From: Ceratotherium simum simum
Taxonomy: Eukaryota > Chordata > Mammalia > Perissodactyla > Rhinocerotidae
Direction: 5' to 3'
NCBI RefSeq assembly: GCF_000283155.1
Contig: NW_004454217.1
Span: 1,064,913-1,128,912, forward strand
Length of the DNA: 64,000 bases
Made by a program: the position numbers and the translations under genes. Shown one piece after another: positions 45,106 through 56,768 of the stretch (its first letter is position 1; each line of letters opens with the position of its first letter). Below the pieces are notes generated by a model. The model ran no database searches and was not told where the DNA came from. It was given only the letters and a program-made list of their open reading frames with translations.

Positions 45106-45245
45106 AACACTGAATATTTTTAAGCAAAGGACTAATAGGATAAAAATGAGTTTTTAGGAGATTAATCTGCTAACAGTGTTTAACAAAGAGGTGCGGAACT
45201 GGCCAAAAGAAGGAGTTAGGAGATTGTGCAACAAACCGTGATCTG

Positions 45246-46556
45246 AACTGAACTGTTTGAGGAGAGCAACATGAGCAAAACAGGCACGGCTGAAACAGCA
45301 GGCATGAAGATGCGTTGCTTGGATCTCCCTTCAGCTGGAAGAATGCAGTCAGCTAATAGCCTCCAGCTGCAGCACCTTTGGGACCTACCACAGCAGCATT
45401 CAAGCTGAGGCCATCATCTTCCCGTGCAGTTCCCTGCCAGTGACTGAGCATGGCAGCGTTACTAGGGCCTAGCCATTTCTACCCAATGCAGCACTTCTCT
45501 AACAGGCAATCTTTGCTCTGGAGCTCTCCATTGGGTTGGCTGAGACTTTGCTAGATCTACATCAAAGTCTGAGCCTGTCCGATCCTGTCTCCTCCCCACT
45601 TTTTTTACCAGTTGTCAGATCAGCATCCAAGTCTGAAGGCTTTCCCTACTCAATCCTCCTTTCTCCCCCTTTATCACTCATAGGTGTTACACTCCACTCT
45701 CCAACTAATATAAAAATACTTTGGAAATACATGAAAAGTTACACATTATAAAATTCATACAAATAAAAGTTAAATTGATAGCAGTGAACTAATTGTGTCT
45801 AGGAAAGGCATATTCTAAGTTTATTTCATGTGCTAGAAAACTAAGAAATGTGATAATAATGATTTATATATTGAGAAAAACACCAAGGTCATTGCAGGTT
45901 TGAACGAGTTTTCTACATGCTGAAATCTTTTCTCTGATTTAACTTGAGATTAAATAAGAGACTGAAGTAGCTATTTGACATTTCTTTATTTAGAGGAGCC
46001 AATTTATTTTAAAGAGAACATTTTTCATCTCACAACTGAAAGTAATAATGGGATAAACGGGAGGAGCAGAGCAGTTCTCTGAGACAAGTGCTGCAGCTGG
46101 GGTTCAGTAAATATGAGAGTCAGCATATGCACTAAAAATATGTCCTTAAGACAGCTAAGATTCTTGAAGCTTCTTTTGAATATACTTTACATCTTATGTT
46201 CATGAGACATTTCTGTGAAAATAGAAAGATGCGCCTGTCATGGCAGGGTTGAAAAAAAGTGTGTATAAAGGACTGTCACATAATACACCAACTTCATATT
46301 CAGAATGTAACGGAAACTCTACATGACAGACCATCTAACACTATCAGCTAAACATAACCACTCTTCCTGTTTTGTTTGGTGGGGGAAGTTATAGTGTAAT
46401 GTTAGAGGTATATTTTTTCGTGTGCATTAGGCTGGGGGAGATTAGTTGGTCATTGAGTTTCAGTTGCTCAGTGGTAGAGTAATTTTGGAATGAAATTGTT
46501 ACACTAAAGTAGTTTTGAGCTAATAAAAAACTATTTGGTTGGAGGCCTAATCATTT
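45246..46556. other. Unassigned 1.3-kb stretch
   Basis: Positions 45270-45540 are GC-richer and may be an old repeat (CCTCCAGCTGCAGCACCTTTGGGA). The rest is AT-rich with nothing recognised. Confidence 0.4.
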
Positions 46557-46567
46557 CATTCCTTTTT

Positions 46568-46827
46568 TTTTTTTTTTGGTGAGGAAGATTAGTCCTTAGC
46601 TCACATCCCAGTGCCAATCCCCCTCTTTTTGCTGAGGAAGATTGGCTCTCAGCTAACATCTGTTCCCATCTTCCTCTACTTTATGTGGGATGTGCCAATA
46701 GCATGATGCCTGCCACAACATGGTTTGATAAGAGATGTGTAGGTCCGTGCCCGGGATCCGAACCTGTGAACCCCAGGCCGCCACAGCGGAGTGCACGAAC
46801 TTAACCACTACGCCAATGGGCCAGCCA
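46568..46827 (-). mobile_element. ERE-like SINE (type B)
   Basis: It has an extra segment near 46690-46715 (TGCCAATAGCATGATG) compared with relatives. Flanks TTCATTCCTTTTT / GTCATTCCTATTT mark an imperfect TSD. Confidence 0.92.
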
Positions 46828-47385
46828 CGTCATTCCTATTTTTAACTGCTACGCAATACAATAGTTTCCTTTTGAAGTAGATCTTGGTAGAGGTTGAAAC
46901 ACTTCAATGATATAAATTCAAATTATCACCTCTCATTAATAAAACATGTAGAAAATAATTTCACAGTCCGCCTTAACCCCTAGCATGACCCCTCTACTTC
47001 CAGATTCCCATCTTAGACATTCTCTTTCCCAAATTGTTTTCCCCCTTACTCTACAAATTCCTAACTTTTTCCTCATATCTTTCACATCTTTTCCATAACT
47101 CTCTACTTTCAACTGAGGACATTGCCTCAGACTTTTCTGAGGAAACAGAAGCCATCAGAAGTTGCTCATCTTCTGATTCCCAAATCTATGATTCTACCTG
47201 CACCTGTACATTTTCTTTTTCTTCCCTCCCATTTCAATGGAGGGAGTCTTTTCTCCTACCATTTCATTTCCCCTCCCTCTCGAATCCCTCTCTCTCCACA
47301 TCATCATCTCTCCCTTTCTAACAAATCATTCTGATCCCAAACAAACATGTGCTAGTATCTCTCACCTGTAAAAAATCTTTTCTTG

Positions 47386-47628
47386 GGGCCGGCCTGGTGG
47401 CACAGCGATTAAGTGCACGAGCTCCGCTGTGGCAGCCCAGGGTTCGCAGGCCCGGATCCCAGGCGCGCACTAACGTACTGCTTGTCAGGCCATGCTGTGG
47501 CGGCGTCCCATATAAAGTAGAGGAAGATGGGCACGGAAGTTAGCCCAGGGCCAATCTTCCTAGGCAAAAATAAAAAGAGGAAGATTGGCATCAGATGTTA
47601 GCCCAGGGCTGATCTTCCTCACACACAA
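47386..47628 (+). mobile_element. ERE-like SINE (type B)
   Basis: The TSD AAAAATCTTTTCTTG (47371-47385) / AAAAACCTTTTCTTG (47629-47643) has one change. Head, B box (GCCCGGATCCC, altered) and modules are complete. Confidence 0.94.
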
Positions 47629-47939
47629 AAAAACCTTTTCTTGACTTATATCCTCTTTAAGCTACCTTTCCTTCTTTTGCCTCCCCTCATAGAAAACTTG
47701 AAATATCCTGTCTCTACATGCTGTCTCCACTTCCTCACCAAGTCACTCTTGAACCCTCCCTAATCCAGCTTCCCTGTCCCACCATTCCTCTGAAATTGTG
47801 CCTCGCAAGGTCATCAATAATATCTATATTGACAAATCTATGGGCCACTTTGGTCCTTATCTTGATTCTTCAGCAGCATTTCTCTCCCTGGAAACATTCT
47901 CCTCTTGTAGTTTCTGTGATGCCACTCTGTGCAGAAAAG

Positions 47940-48480
47940 AGTTAACATAGCAGGCTTGAGATTGCTATCCTTTGAAGGGGCTTGCAAGGTTGGCCCTTGG
48001 CTAGCACTTGGAAACTTGATTTTCAGAAGTGTTCCCATTGTTCTCTAACTGATAATGATGGCTCACTGTGCCTAGACTGTATAAACAATGTGGTTTGTGC
48101 TGAACACCTGCTTTCCTTCTGGCAATCTGGAATTTTTCTATGCAGAGGGTGCCTATATGACCAGACTCCAATAAAAAATCTTGGGCACTGAGTCTCTAAT
48201 GGCCTCCCCAAGGCATAAACATCACACATATGTTGCTGCATTTTCATTGCTGGGAGAAAAGTGCGCTCTGCATGACCTCTCACAGGAGAGAGAAGGCATA
48301 AGGAAGCCTGCCCATGGATTCCTCCAGACTTGACCTGTGTTTTTCTCCCTTATGATCCAGCACTGTGTATTTACTATATCACTGTGATAAATCTTAGCCA
48401 TGAGTACAACTATGCTGATTTCAGTGAGCCTCCTAGTGAGTATCTGAACATGGAGCTTGTCTTGAGGACCCGTAATACCA
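47940..48480 (+). mobile_element. ERVL-type solo LTR with 5-bp TSD
   Basis: This 541-bp insertion starts TGCAGAAAAGAGTTAACATAG, contains CAAGGTTGGCCCTTGGCTAGC and CAATAAAAAATCTTGG, and ends GGACCCGTAATACCA. The perfect 5-bp TSD CTCTG lies at 47935-47939 and 48481-48485. It is inserted in L2. Confidence 0.75.
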
Positions 48481-48499
48481 CTCTGTTCTGGCTTTCCTT

Positions 48500-48755
48500 T
48501 TTTCTGTTGTGTTTTTTTGTGTGTGAGGAAGATTAGCCCTGAGCTAACACCCATGCCAATCCTCCTCTGTTTTTCGCTGAGGAAGATTGGCCCTGGGCTA
48601 ACATCCGTGCCCATCCTCCTCTACTTTATATGGGACGCCTCCACAGCATGGCTTGACAAGCAGTGCATCTGTGTGCGCCTGGGATCCAAACCTGCGAACC
48701 CCGGGCCACCAAAGCGCCGCAAGGGCACTTAACCGCTATGCCACCGGGGCAGCCC
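48500..48755 (-). mobile_element. ERE-like SINE (type B)
   Basis: It has a head, B box (GGTTTGGATCC in reverse) and two modules. The TSD CTGTTCTGGCTTTC is perfect at 48483-48496 and 48756-48769. It inserted only a few bases from the LTR's right edge. Confidence 0.94.
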
Positions 48756-49420
48756 CTGTTCTGGCTTTCTTTTTCTCAGACTCCTTTGTTGGATTCTCCT
48801 GCTCTGTCCTACTTGGAGCCTCAAGGTTTTACTCTCTTCTCTTCTCTATACTGTTTTCTAGGTGATCTTATTTGGTCCCTTAACATTAAATATAATATCA
48901 TCTATATGCTGACAACTTCTAAATTTGTATCTCCAGCCTAGTTCCTACCAGTAACTCTAAAAACTAGAAATCCGAAAGCCTACTTGAATCTTCACTTAGG
49001 ATCTTTTAGGCAAATTTAATATGGACAGTACGGAACTCACGATTGCTTTTTTGCAAATCTGGTCCTAGCCTCTGTTTTCCCCATGTCAATGAATGATTCT
49101 ACCATACACACTGTTACCAAAGGCAGAAATCTGGGAGTCATCTGTGACTCTTCCCTTTCTCTCACACCATATTCTATCATCTCATCCTGATATAAGCCAT
49201 CATCACCTCTCACTGGACTGCTGAAATAGCCTCCTAATTAGTCTCCCTTCCGTTTTTACTCCTGTATAATCTATTCTCCATTCAGAGTCAGAGAGATCCG
49301 CTGAAAGTTTAAAACAAATGATATCATTTTTCTCATTAAAAACTTATCTTGGTTTGCATTGCTCTTAGAGTAAATCTAAATTCTTGGTCCACTTATTAGG
49401 TTAGAAGAAAGAGCAAGTGC

Positions 49421-49789
49421 TCTTGCACTGTGAAAAAGCTTGGCTTGATCAAGAAACTAAGAGATGGTCAGAGTACCTGAAGTAGAATGAATGAGTGGGG
49501 AATCAAGACATGAGATGAAATATTAAGAGAGGAAGGGGTCTTTCCTTGCAGGGCCTTGTTTTTAAGTATTTATTACACAAATCTGTGCTGGCATATGGAA
49601 GCAAAAGCCATAACAACACAAAAATGTTCTTTAATGAACTGATCATTTATAAAATGAGTCCCTATCAAATATTTTTCCATATAAAACACTAGTATTTATT
49701 GTCCCCACCCTATCTCATTCAGCTGCCTCTCAGTTGACATCCTCATTGACTGAAAGTTTGAGATTGTGGTAAACATCCAAAAATATCAA
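49421..49789. other. Unassigned stretch
   Basis: No feature was recognised. Confidence 0.4.
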
Positions 49790-50390
49790 TCAAATGCAAA
49801 CCAAATAAATAAAAAATAATTTAACTGCAGATTTTGCAACAGGTACAAGATTTCATGAAGTTGATGAAAGTGATATTAGAGAACTCTTCAAATTACACAC
49901 AACGCTGTTGACAAGTGAGGTTCTATAGTTATATCAATTAACAATAGGGCCGGCCCCGTGGCTTAGCGGTTAAGTGCGCGCGCTCCGCTACTGGCTGCCT
50001 GGGTTCGGATCCCGGGCCCGCACCGATGCACCGCTTCTCTGGCTATGCTGCGGCCGCGTCCCACATACAGCAACTAGAAGGATGTGCAACTATGACGTAC
50101 AACTATCTACTGGGGCTTTGGGGGAAAAAAGGAGGAGGATTCGCAATAGATGTTAGCTCAGAGCCGGTCTTCCTCAGCAAAAAAAGAGGGGGATTAGCAT
50201 GGATGTTAGCTCAGGGCTGATCTTCCTCACAAAAAAAAAAAAAAATTAACAATAGAAGCAGAGAAAATAGAAAAGGAACGTGCTTCAAAAAGAAATAATC
50301 TGAATACCAAGCAATTAAGGAAGATTATTAGGAAAATTGATGAGTCTCCTGATAATTTTTGCAAAAATGACTCTCTGCCTATTAAGAGAA
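49790..50390 (+). mobile_element. Possible Tigger/pogo transposase C-terminal relic, split by a SINE
   Basis: From 49827 one frame reads RFHEVDESDIRELFKLHTTL, an acidic pattern like the Tigger transposase C-terminus (EVDE.DI.EL...H...LT.E). It meets a TAG near 49928. Across the SINE (49947-50243) the same frame resumes with a charged stretch (EAEKIEKERASKRNN) to about 50400. Inactive. Confidence 0.45.
49947..50243 (+). mobile_element. ERE-like SINE (composite A+B form)
   Basis: The TSD AATTAACAATA is perfect at 49936-49946 and 50244-50254. It has the type A body followed by both type B modules. Confidence 0.95.
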
Positions 50391-51045
50391 TGAAAAAAAA
50401 AGGCCACAGACTGGGAGAAAATATTTGCAAGTCACTTATATAGTACAGGATTTATCCCCAGAATATATAAAGAACTCTCAAAACTCAATAATAAGAAAAC
50501 AAATAAGGCGCCAAAAAGGGGACAAAAGATTTTCATAGACACTTGACAAAAAAAGATATACAGATGCTAAATCAGCACTCAAAAAGATGCTCATCATTAT
50601 TAGTCATTAGGAAAATGCAAAGTGGAAGCACAGTGAGATACTAGTACACTCCTACTAGAAAGGCTAAAGTTAAAAAGACTGACCACACCAAGCAGGCAAG
50701 GATGTGGAACAACTAGAACTCTCATACACTTTTGGTAAAAATGTAAAATGGCATAACCACATTGGAAAACAGCTTGCAGTTTCTTAAAAAGTTATACATC
50801 TACCTACCATGTGATCCAGCCATTCTTCTGTAGGTATTTACCCAAGAGAAAAGGAAATACATGTCCATACAAAGACTTATACATTAATATTTATAGTAGC
50901 TTTATTTGTAATAGCCAGAAAGTGGAAATAACTGAAATGTCCATGAACAGATTAACGGATAAGCAAATTGTGGTCTATTCAAACAACGGAACGCTAATCA
51001 GCAGTTGTTTGAGAGAATACTATCAAGTCTCACCAACCTTGATGA
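50391..51045 (+). mobile_element. L1 ORF2 C-terminal fragment
   Basis: GGGAGAAAATATTTGCAAG, AAAATGCAAAGTGGAAG, GATGTGGAACAACTAGAACTC and TCCAGCCATTCTTC follow the L1 order. The frame is broken. Confidence 0.85.
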
Positions 51046-51049
51046 AGAT

Positions 51050-51185
51050 CAAGGGTGGTCACTTGACCAGCAGCATCAGCATCATCTGGGAATTTGCTAG
51101 TAATGCAAATTCTATTCTCAGGCCCCACTTCAGAACTACTGAATCAGAAACTCTGGGGGTGGGAGATCTCTAAACCACTGCTTTA
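51050..51185 (+). mobile_element. MER5A fragment
   Basis: GACCAGCAGCATCAGCATCATC, AGAACTACTGAATCAGAAACTCTGGGGG. The right end is missing. Confidence 0.85.
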
Positions 51186-51189
51186 GACT

Positions 51190-52045
51190 AATCTGTGAAA
51201 ACTATCAGTGAGGGTTCTTGATATGTCCGTTATCTTTATTATCAATAACCAACTCTGGCTAATGTAAATTGAAGATGAATTTATTGGAAACTATCAGGTA
51301 ACTCAGAGAACTGATGAGAAATGGTAAGAAACATCTTCAGTTAATGGGCTAGAACCAAAGGAGTCAGGGTAGCAGAAATAATCTGCTGCTGCCACCACCA
51401 ATGCATACCATCTCTTCTGTTTGACATAGTGGTCACTGTAGGCAGCCACTGCTCCTGATAACACCGCCACGGATGCGAGATTGCCTATACCATAGCTACC
51501 ATAGATCCAATATCATCCAGCATCCCTTCATCTTGGCATCGCTTGCTCAAGATTTAAAGTACATAGTAGCCAAATCTGGGTCACAAGCCTGTCAGGGAAG
51601 TGAGTTGAGGGTGAATCTCACCCATTAGGCTTCTGAACTTAGAGGTAGGAGCCTGCTTCTCACCAAGACCTAGATAATGGGGGATTTCCCAAATCTAGCA
51701 AGTAGGTTCAGATGCTGAGTAGTCAAAAACAATTACAGATGCTGACTATTGTAAGTCTTCTGAATAAAGTAAATTAGGCGTATTTTTAGCAGGACCATGT
51801 TCTAGCAGAATTAGTCAAATACATTCTTTGTATTACTTATTACAGACTTAAGAACCGTCCATACTACCTACTCTTGGTTCTTGAGAGATCTCTCTTTTCA
51901 TTCAAGCATTGGCTCATAGTGGATCATAGGAATGGATGGTGTCAGCATGTGCCTTTCTACTGCATATGTGAGTAAAGACTGTGAAATGAAACGACTGGGT
52001 TTGGAACACCGCTACTTTGGCCGGACTCTTGGAGGCCTTTAAACG
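51190..52045. other. Unassigned; probably an old repeat
   Basis: GATGAATTTATTGGAAACTATC and the GCTGCTGCCACCACCAATGC region suggest an old LTR-like repeat, unnamed. No gene was seen. Confidence 0.35.
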
Positions 52046-52049
52046 GTAT

Positions 52050-53690
52050 TATTTAAAACTAAATTAATTGGACATTCATAGGCAAAAATATGAACCTTGA
52101 CCTAAATGTCACACCTCGTATAAAAATTCACTCAAAATGGATCACGGACTCAAACGCAAAACATAAAACTATAAAACTTTTAGAAAAAAAAATCTTTGAA
52201 TCTAGGACTAGGCAGAGTTCTTAGATTTGACACCAAAAGTTTGACCCACAAAAGGAGAAATTGATAGACTGGACCTCATCAAAATTAACAACTTTTACTC
52301 TGCAAAAGACCCTATTAAAAGGATGAAAAGACAAGCTACAAACAAGGAGAAAATATTTGCAAGCCACATATCTAACAAAAGAATGGTATCTGGAACATCT
52401 AAAGAACTCTCGAAACTCAACAGTAAAAAACCAAGCAATCAAATTAGAAAGCAGGCAAAAAACACGAGCAGACATTTCACCAAAGAGGAAGTGCAGGTGG
52501 CAAATAAGCACATGAAAACACGGTCGACATCAATAGCCATTAGGGAAATGCAAATTAAATCCACAATGAAATATCACTACACACTTACCAGAATGGTTGA
52601 AATAAACAGTAGTGACAACACCAAATGTTGGCAAGGATGCAGAGAAACTGGATTACTCCTACAATTGCTGGTGAGAATGTAAAATGGTACAGCCACTCTG
52701 GAAAACAGTTTGGTGGGTTTTTATTTACAAAACAAAACGTGCAACTCGGCATGACCCAGCAATTGCTCTCCTGGGCTTTTATCCCGGAGAAATTAAAACT
52801 TATGTTCATACAAAAACCTGTAGACAACAGTTCATAGCAGCTTTATTTGGAGTTGCCAAAAACAACCCAAATGTCGTTCAGTGGGTGAATGGTTAAACAA
52901 ACTATGGTACATCCACACCATGGAATGCTATTCAGCAATGAAAGGGAACAAACTATTCATACACGCAACAACTTGGATGAATCTCTAGGAAATTAGGCTG
53001 AGAGAAATGAGCCAATCCCAAAAGGTTACATCCTGTATGATTCCATTTATATAACAGTCGTTTTTTTTTTTTTTTTTTTGTGAAGGAGATCAGCCCTGAG
53101 CTAACATCCATGCTAATCCTCCTCTTTTTGCTGAGGAAGACCAGCTCTGAGCTAACATCTATTGCCAATCCTCCTCTTTTTTTTCCCCCCCCCAAAGCCC
53201 CAGGAGATAGTTGTATGTCATAGTTGCACATCCTTCTAGTTGCTGTATGTGGGACGCGGCCTCAGCATGGCCAGAAAAGCGGTGCGTCGGTGCGCGCCCG
53301 GGATCCGAACCTGGGCCGCCAGTAGCGGAGTGCACGCACTTAACCGCTAAGCCACGGGGCCGGCCCTATATAACAGTCTTGAAATGATAAAATTGTGGAA
53401 ATAAGAGAACAGATTAGTAATTTGCAGGGGGTTAGGGAAGTGAATGTGACTATAAAGAGCAACAGGAGGGATCTTTGTGGTGATGGAAATGTTCTTATCT
53501 TGATTATGTCAATGTAAATATCCTGATTGTGAATCTGGAATACAGATGATAACCAATTTTGCAAGATGATACCAATTTTGGTAAGCTGGGTAAAGGGTAC
53601 AAGGGACCTCTCTGTATTATTTCTACAACTACATGAGAATCTACAAGTATCTCAAAATAAAAAGATTAATTTTAAAAACAAAACAAAGCA
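52050..53690 (+). mobile_element. L1 ORF2 end and 3' untranslated region, split by a SINE
   Basis: It begins in the ORF2 C-terminal region (ATTCACTCAAAATGGATC). It passes CTCTGGAAAACAGTTTGG, TGACCCAGCAATTGCTC and ATGCTATTCAGCAATGAAAG, then a 3' region (TGGTGATGGAAATGTTC, CAAAATAAAAAG). Two overlapping open frames at 52323-52896 are frame-shifted pieces of ORF2. Confidence 0.9.
53060..53366 (-). mobile_element. ERE-like SINE (composite A+B form)
   Basis: The TSD TATATAACAGTC is perfect at 53048-53059 and 53367-53378. It is inserted in the L1 3' region. Confidence 0.95.
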
Positions 53691-53929
53691 ACAACTGAAA
53701 AACTGAATTACTCAGGTACTAAGTCCAGAAAGGCAGCCCACTCTTTATCGGTGGGGATGAGGGTTTTCCCCATAGCAAACGCTTGTGTCCGCCACTGACT
53801 ATCCGCAGGTCCAAGATGAAGTGGCCGTAGGCAGGGAGAGGAAGGACCTACCTTGTTCTCTAAGCTAAACGGGAATTAGGAGCCTACACTTTGTAAAGAA
53901 GCATGAAGCTGCTGCTTTTTGTTTTAATT

Positions 53930-54644
53930 TTGTATACATATATAAAAGCCTAATACACATATATAAAAGGGCACATATCAAAAGTGTATAGCTCAAAGAA
54001 TTTTAACATGCTAAACACACCCATGTAACCAACTCCCAGATGAAAAAATAGAACATAACCAGTACCCCAGAAGCTCCTTTCATAGCCCCTTTCCGTACCT
54101 GATCCTCAAGGGTAACCATTATTCTGCTTTCTTTTTTTTTTTAATAATTTTATTTATTTATTTTTTCCCCCAAAGCCCCAGTAGATGGTTGTATGTCATA
54201 GCTGCACATCCTTCTAGTTGCTGTATATGGGACGCAGCCTCAGCATGGCCGGAGAAGCGGTGCGTCGGTGCGCGCCCGGGATCCGAACCGGGCCGCCAGC
54301 AGCAGAGCGTGCGCACTTAACTGCTAAGCCACGGGGCCGGCCCTATTCTGCTTTCTAACACTACAGATTAGTTTGGCCTGTTATAATTTATACAAACAGA
54401 ATCATACAGAACATGCTCTTTTGTGTCAAATTTTGCTCCAACATTATGTTTTTGAGATTCACCCATATTATTGCATGTATTTGTGGATTTTTCATTCTTA
54501 TTGCTATGTAGTATTTTATTGTGCGAATATATCACAATTTATCCATTCTACTGTTGATAGGCATTTGGAAAGTTCCTTGTTTTGGACTCTTGAATACTGC
54601 TGCTATGAATATTCAAGTGAATGTTTTTTGGTGAATATCTGTAC
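53930..54644 (-). mobile_element. L1 3' region
   Basis: Plus-strand text CATGTAACCAACTCCCAG, GTTTTTGAGATTCACCCAT, TATCACAATTTATCCATTC and TGTTGATAGGCATTTGG is the reverse of the L1 3' region. The SINE at 54133-54343 is nested in it. Confidence 0.75.
54133..54343 (-). mobile_element. ERE-like SINE (type A)
   Basis: The TSD TATTCTGCTTTCT is perfect at 54120-54132 and 54344-54356, with a complete head and type A body. Confidence 0.95.
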
Positions 54645-54835
54645 ACACTTCTGTTCTATTTTCCAGATAGTGGCTGCTCTATCAGCCTGGATCCTAAAGT
54701 GAGGACAACGTGGAACAGGGCTCCCTCTTGACCTGAAGTGGAATATAGTAAATCTTAAGCCACTGAGAATTTGGGATTGTTTATTAACACAGCGTAACTT
54801 GGCCCAATTTATTGATACAACTAGTATCCTTGTCT
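54645..54835 (+). mobile_element. LTR-like ancient repeat (family Y, 3' part)
   Basis: TAAGCCACTGAGAATTTGGG and ACAGCGTAACTTGGCCCAATTTATTGATACA match the 3' end of the repeats at 41290 and 43066. L1 sequence lies on both sides, so it inserted into L1. Confidence 0.55.
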
Positions 54836-55500
54836 TGTTCCTGATTTTAATGGATCTTCTAAACTTTCACTGTTTTTGAGATTGATAGAAATTTTATCAG
54901 GTTTAAAGAAGTTCCCTTTTATTTTCTAATTTGATAAGCATTTTTATCACGAACAAGTGAATTGCACTGAATGGTTTTTCTACATCCATTCTGCAACATT
55001 TGTCAAGATGTTTATTTTTCTGTATTAATGTTTTCAATTTTATTGATAGATTTTGTAACACTGAACCAGCCCTGTGTCCCTGAGATAAAGCCTACTTGAT
55101 CTTGATGTATTTTTTTTCTTTTTTTTTTTTTTGTGAGGAAGATTAGCCCTGAGCTAACATCTGTTACCAATCCTCCTCTTTTTTTCTGAGGAAGATTGGC
55201 CCTGGGCTAACATCTGTGCCCATCTTCCTCTACTTTATATGGGACACTGCCACAGCATGGCTTGACAAGTGGTGCGTCAGTCCATGCCCAGGATCCAAAC
55301 CCGCCAACCCCAGGCCACCAAAGCAGAGCATGCGAACTTAACCGCTATGCCACCAGGCTAGCCCCACAATGTATTATTTTTTAATATATACTTCTGGATT
55401 CAGCTTGTTAGTATTTTTGTTAAGCGTTTTTCCATCTATGTTCAAATCGGATTGGTCTATAATTTCCTCACTCAGTTTTGGGGTTAAGTTTAAATTAGGT
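54836..55500 (-). mobile_element. L1 ORF2 fragment split by a SINE
   Basis: TGTGTCCCTGAGATAAAGCC, GTTAAGCGTTTTTCCATCTATG and CGGATTGGTCTATAATTTCC are the reverse of the L1 reverse-transcriptase region. Confidence 0.75.
55117..55366 (-). mobile_element. ERE-like SINE (type B)
   Basis: It has two modules, a CTACTTTATATGGGACACTG segment and a head ending GGGGCTAGCCTGGTGG in reverse. The TSD is partial (GATGTATTTT / AATGTATTAT). Confidence 0.93.
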
Positions 55501-56410
55501 CTTGTTCCTAATGCCAACTACCAAGGCATTTTTTAGCCCTCATCATTTACCTCTAAAGCATCTCACTATTCACCACTCGTTGCCCCTTCAATGTACTGGT
55601 TATTTTTGTTATGACAATGATGATGATGTCCAGAGTTATCTTTCTAAACCCAAGGCTCCTCGTGTCATGCTCCTGACTCACTGCTTATAGGATAAACCTC
55701 AAACACCTTAGGAAGGCATACACGACTATTTGTAATCTGGTTTCAGCTTACCTTCTTGTCTCTTCTCTTGCCATTCTCCACATGTTCTGTGCTCTACCAC
55801 ACTGTACTCATTGCTCCCTGGCCAAAGTAGGCCCACTGAAAACTCCAGGCCTTTCTACATACTGATGCCTCTATCTGGGAGACACCTATCCACTTGACTT
55901 CAAGACTTCAAGACCCTAATGTTACCCCTTCAGCTTCCCCAAGTATTTGATTACTGCCCACAGCACTATACTTATATATCTGAAATAGCTTTTGGATAAA
56001 ATCCAAAATTCTTAACCCAACGTACAAGGTCCTACATGATCTTACTCTGCTTACCTTCTCAGTCTTATCTGCTACTCTTATCATCTCTCCCTGAGCACCC
56101 TGGTCTTTTCTCAGCTTCTCAGACAAGCCAAGTTCTTCCCCTACCTTAAGCCTCCACTCATACGGTTTTCCTAGCCAGATTATTTCTAATTACCATTCTC
56201 CCCAGTTTCTTATTCATCAAATGCTACTTCCTCAATGAAATCTTTCTAGGCCTCCCAGTCTAGGCCAAGTCTCCCTATTCTACACAGAGTGCCCTTTCTC
56301 CTATTAAAGCATTTAACAAAATTATAATTAAATACCTGTAGAAAAGTCGTTTAATGTCTGACTGCTCCACTAGACAGTAAGCTCCATAATATCAGGAACC
56401 ACACAGAAAT
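55501..56410 (+). mobile_element. L2 3' fragments
   Basis: Contains TACACGACTATTTGTAATCTGG, TTCTACATACTGATGCCTCTATCTGG, ACAAGGTCCTACATGATC, and CTAGACAGTAAGCTCC in L2 order. The repeated landmarks suggest two overlapping copies. Confidence 0.65.
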
Positions 56411-56768
56411 GGATCTTTTAGGAAAAGACATATTTTATGTTAAATTTTAAGTTGTTTTATTTATAGCACATAAATCCCTTTGTTGGTTACTTTTTATTCT
56501 TAACACATGCACAAAACCCTTGTGTGAATGGTATGTTGTATGGAAATTAAGGGAAAAAGCTTCATGTTTGGGTTAAAGTGGTACTGGAACAGGGACAACG
56601 GAGCCTCATGGTAAGATGATCACTCAACAGAACTAGTTTAGCAGAAGCAAAAGTTTATTGTAGGGAGCGAACATAAAAACATAAGTCCCCATCCTCTAAA
56701 ACTGAAAGAACTATTGGATGAGGCATTGAATTCTTCATAGTCTGTGGAAGGGAGTTTGAATTAGTTTT
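56411..56768. other. Unassigned stretch
   Basis: No feature was recognised. Confidence 0.4.

Larger units (their letters stand above)
44150..45245 (-). mobile_element. L2 fragment split by two SINEs
   Basis: Reverse L2 text lies before (GTTAAAGAGTCTAGGCTTTATTTCG) and after (TTTAAGCAAAGGACTAATAGG ... GGAGTTAGGAGATTGTGCAA) the SINE pair at 44599-45105. Confidence 0.65.
46940..49420 (+). mobile_element. L2 LINE split by two SINEs and an LTR
   Basis: Pyrimidine-rich L2 coding relic in pieces at 46940-47385, 47629-47939, 48481-48500 and 48756-49420. The last piece includes CTATATGCTGACAACTTCTAAATTTG and GAAATCTGGGAGTCATCTGTGACTC, the L2 reverse-transcriptase order. All frames are broken. Confidence 0.7.
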
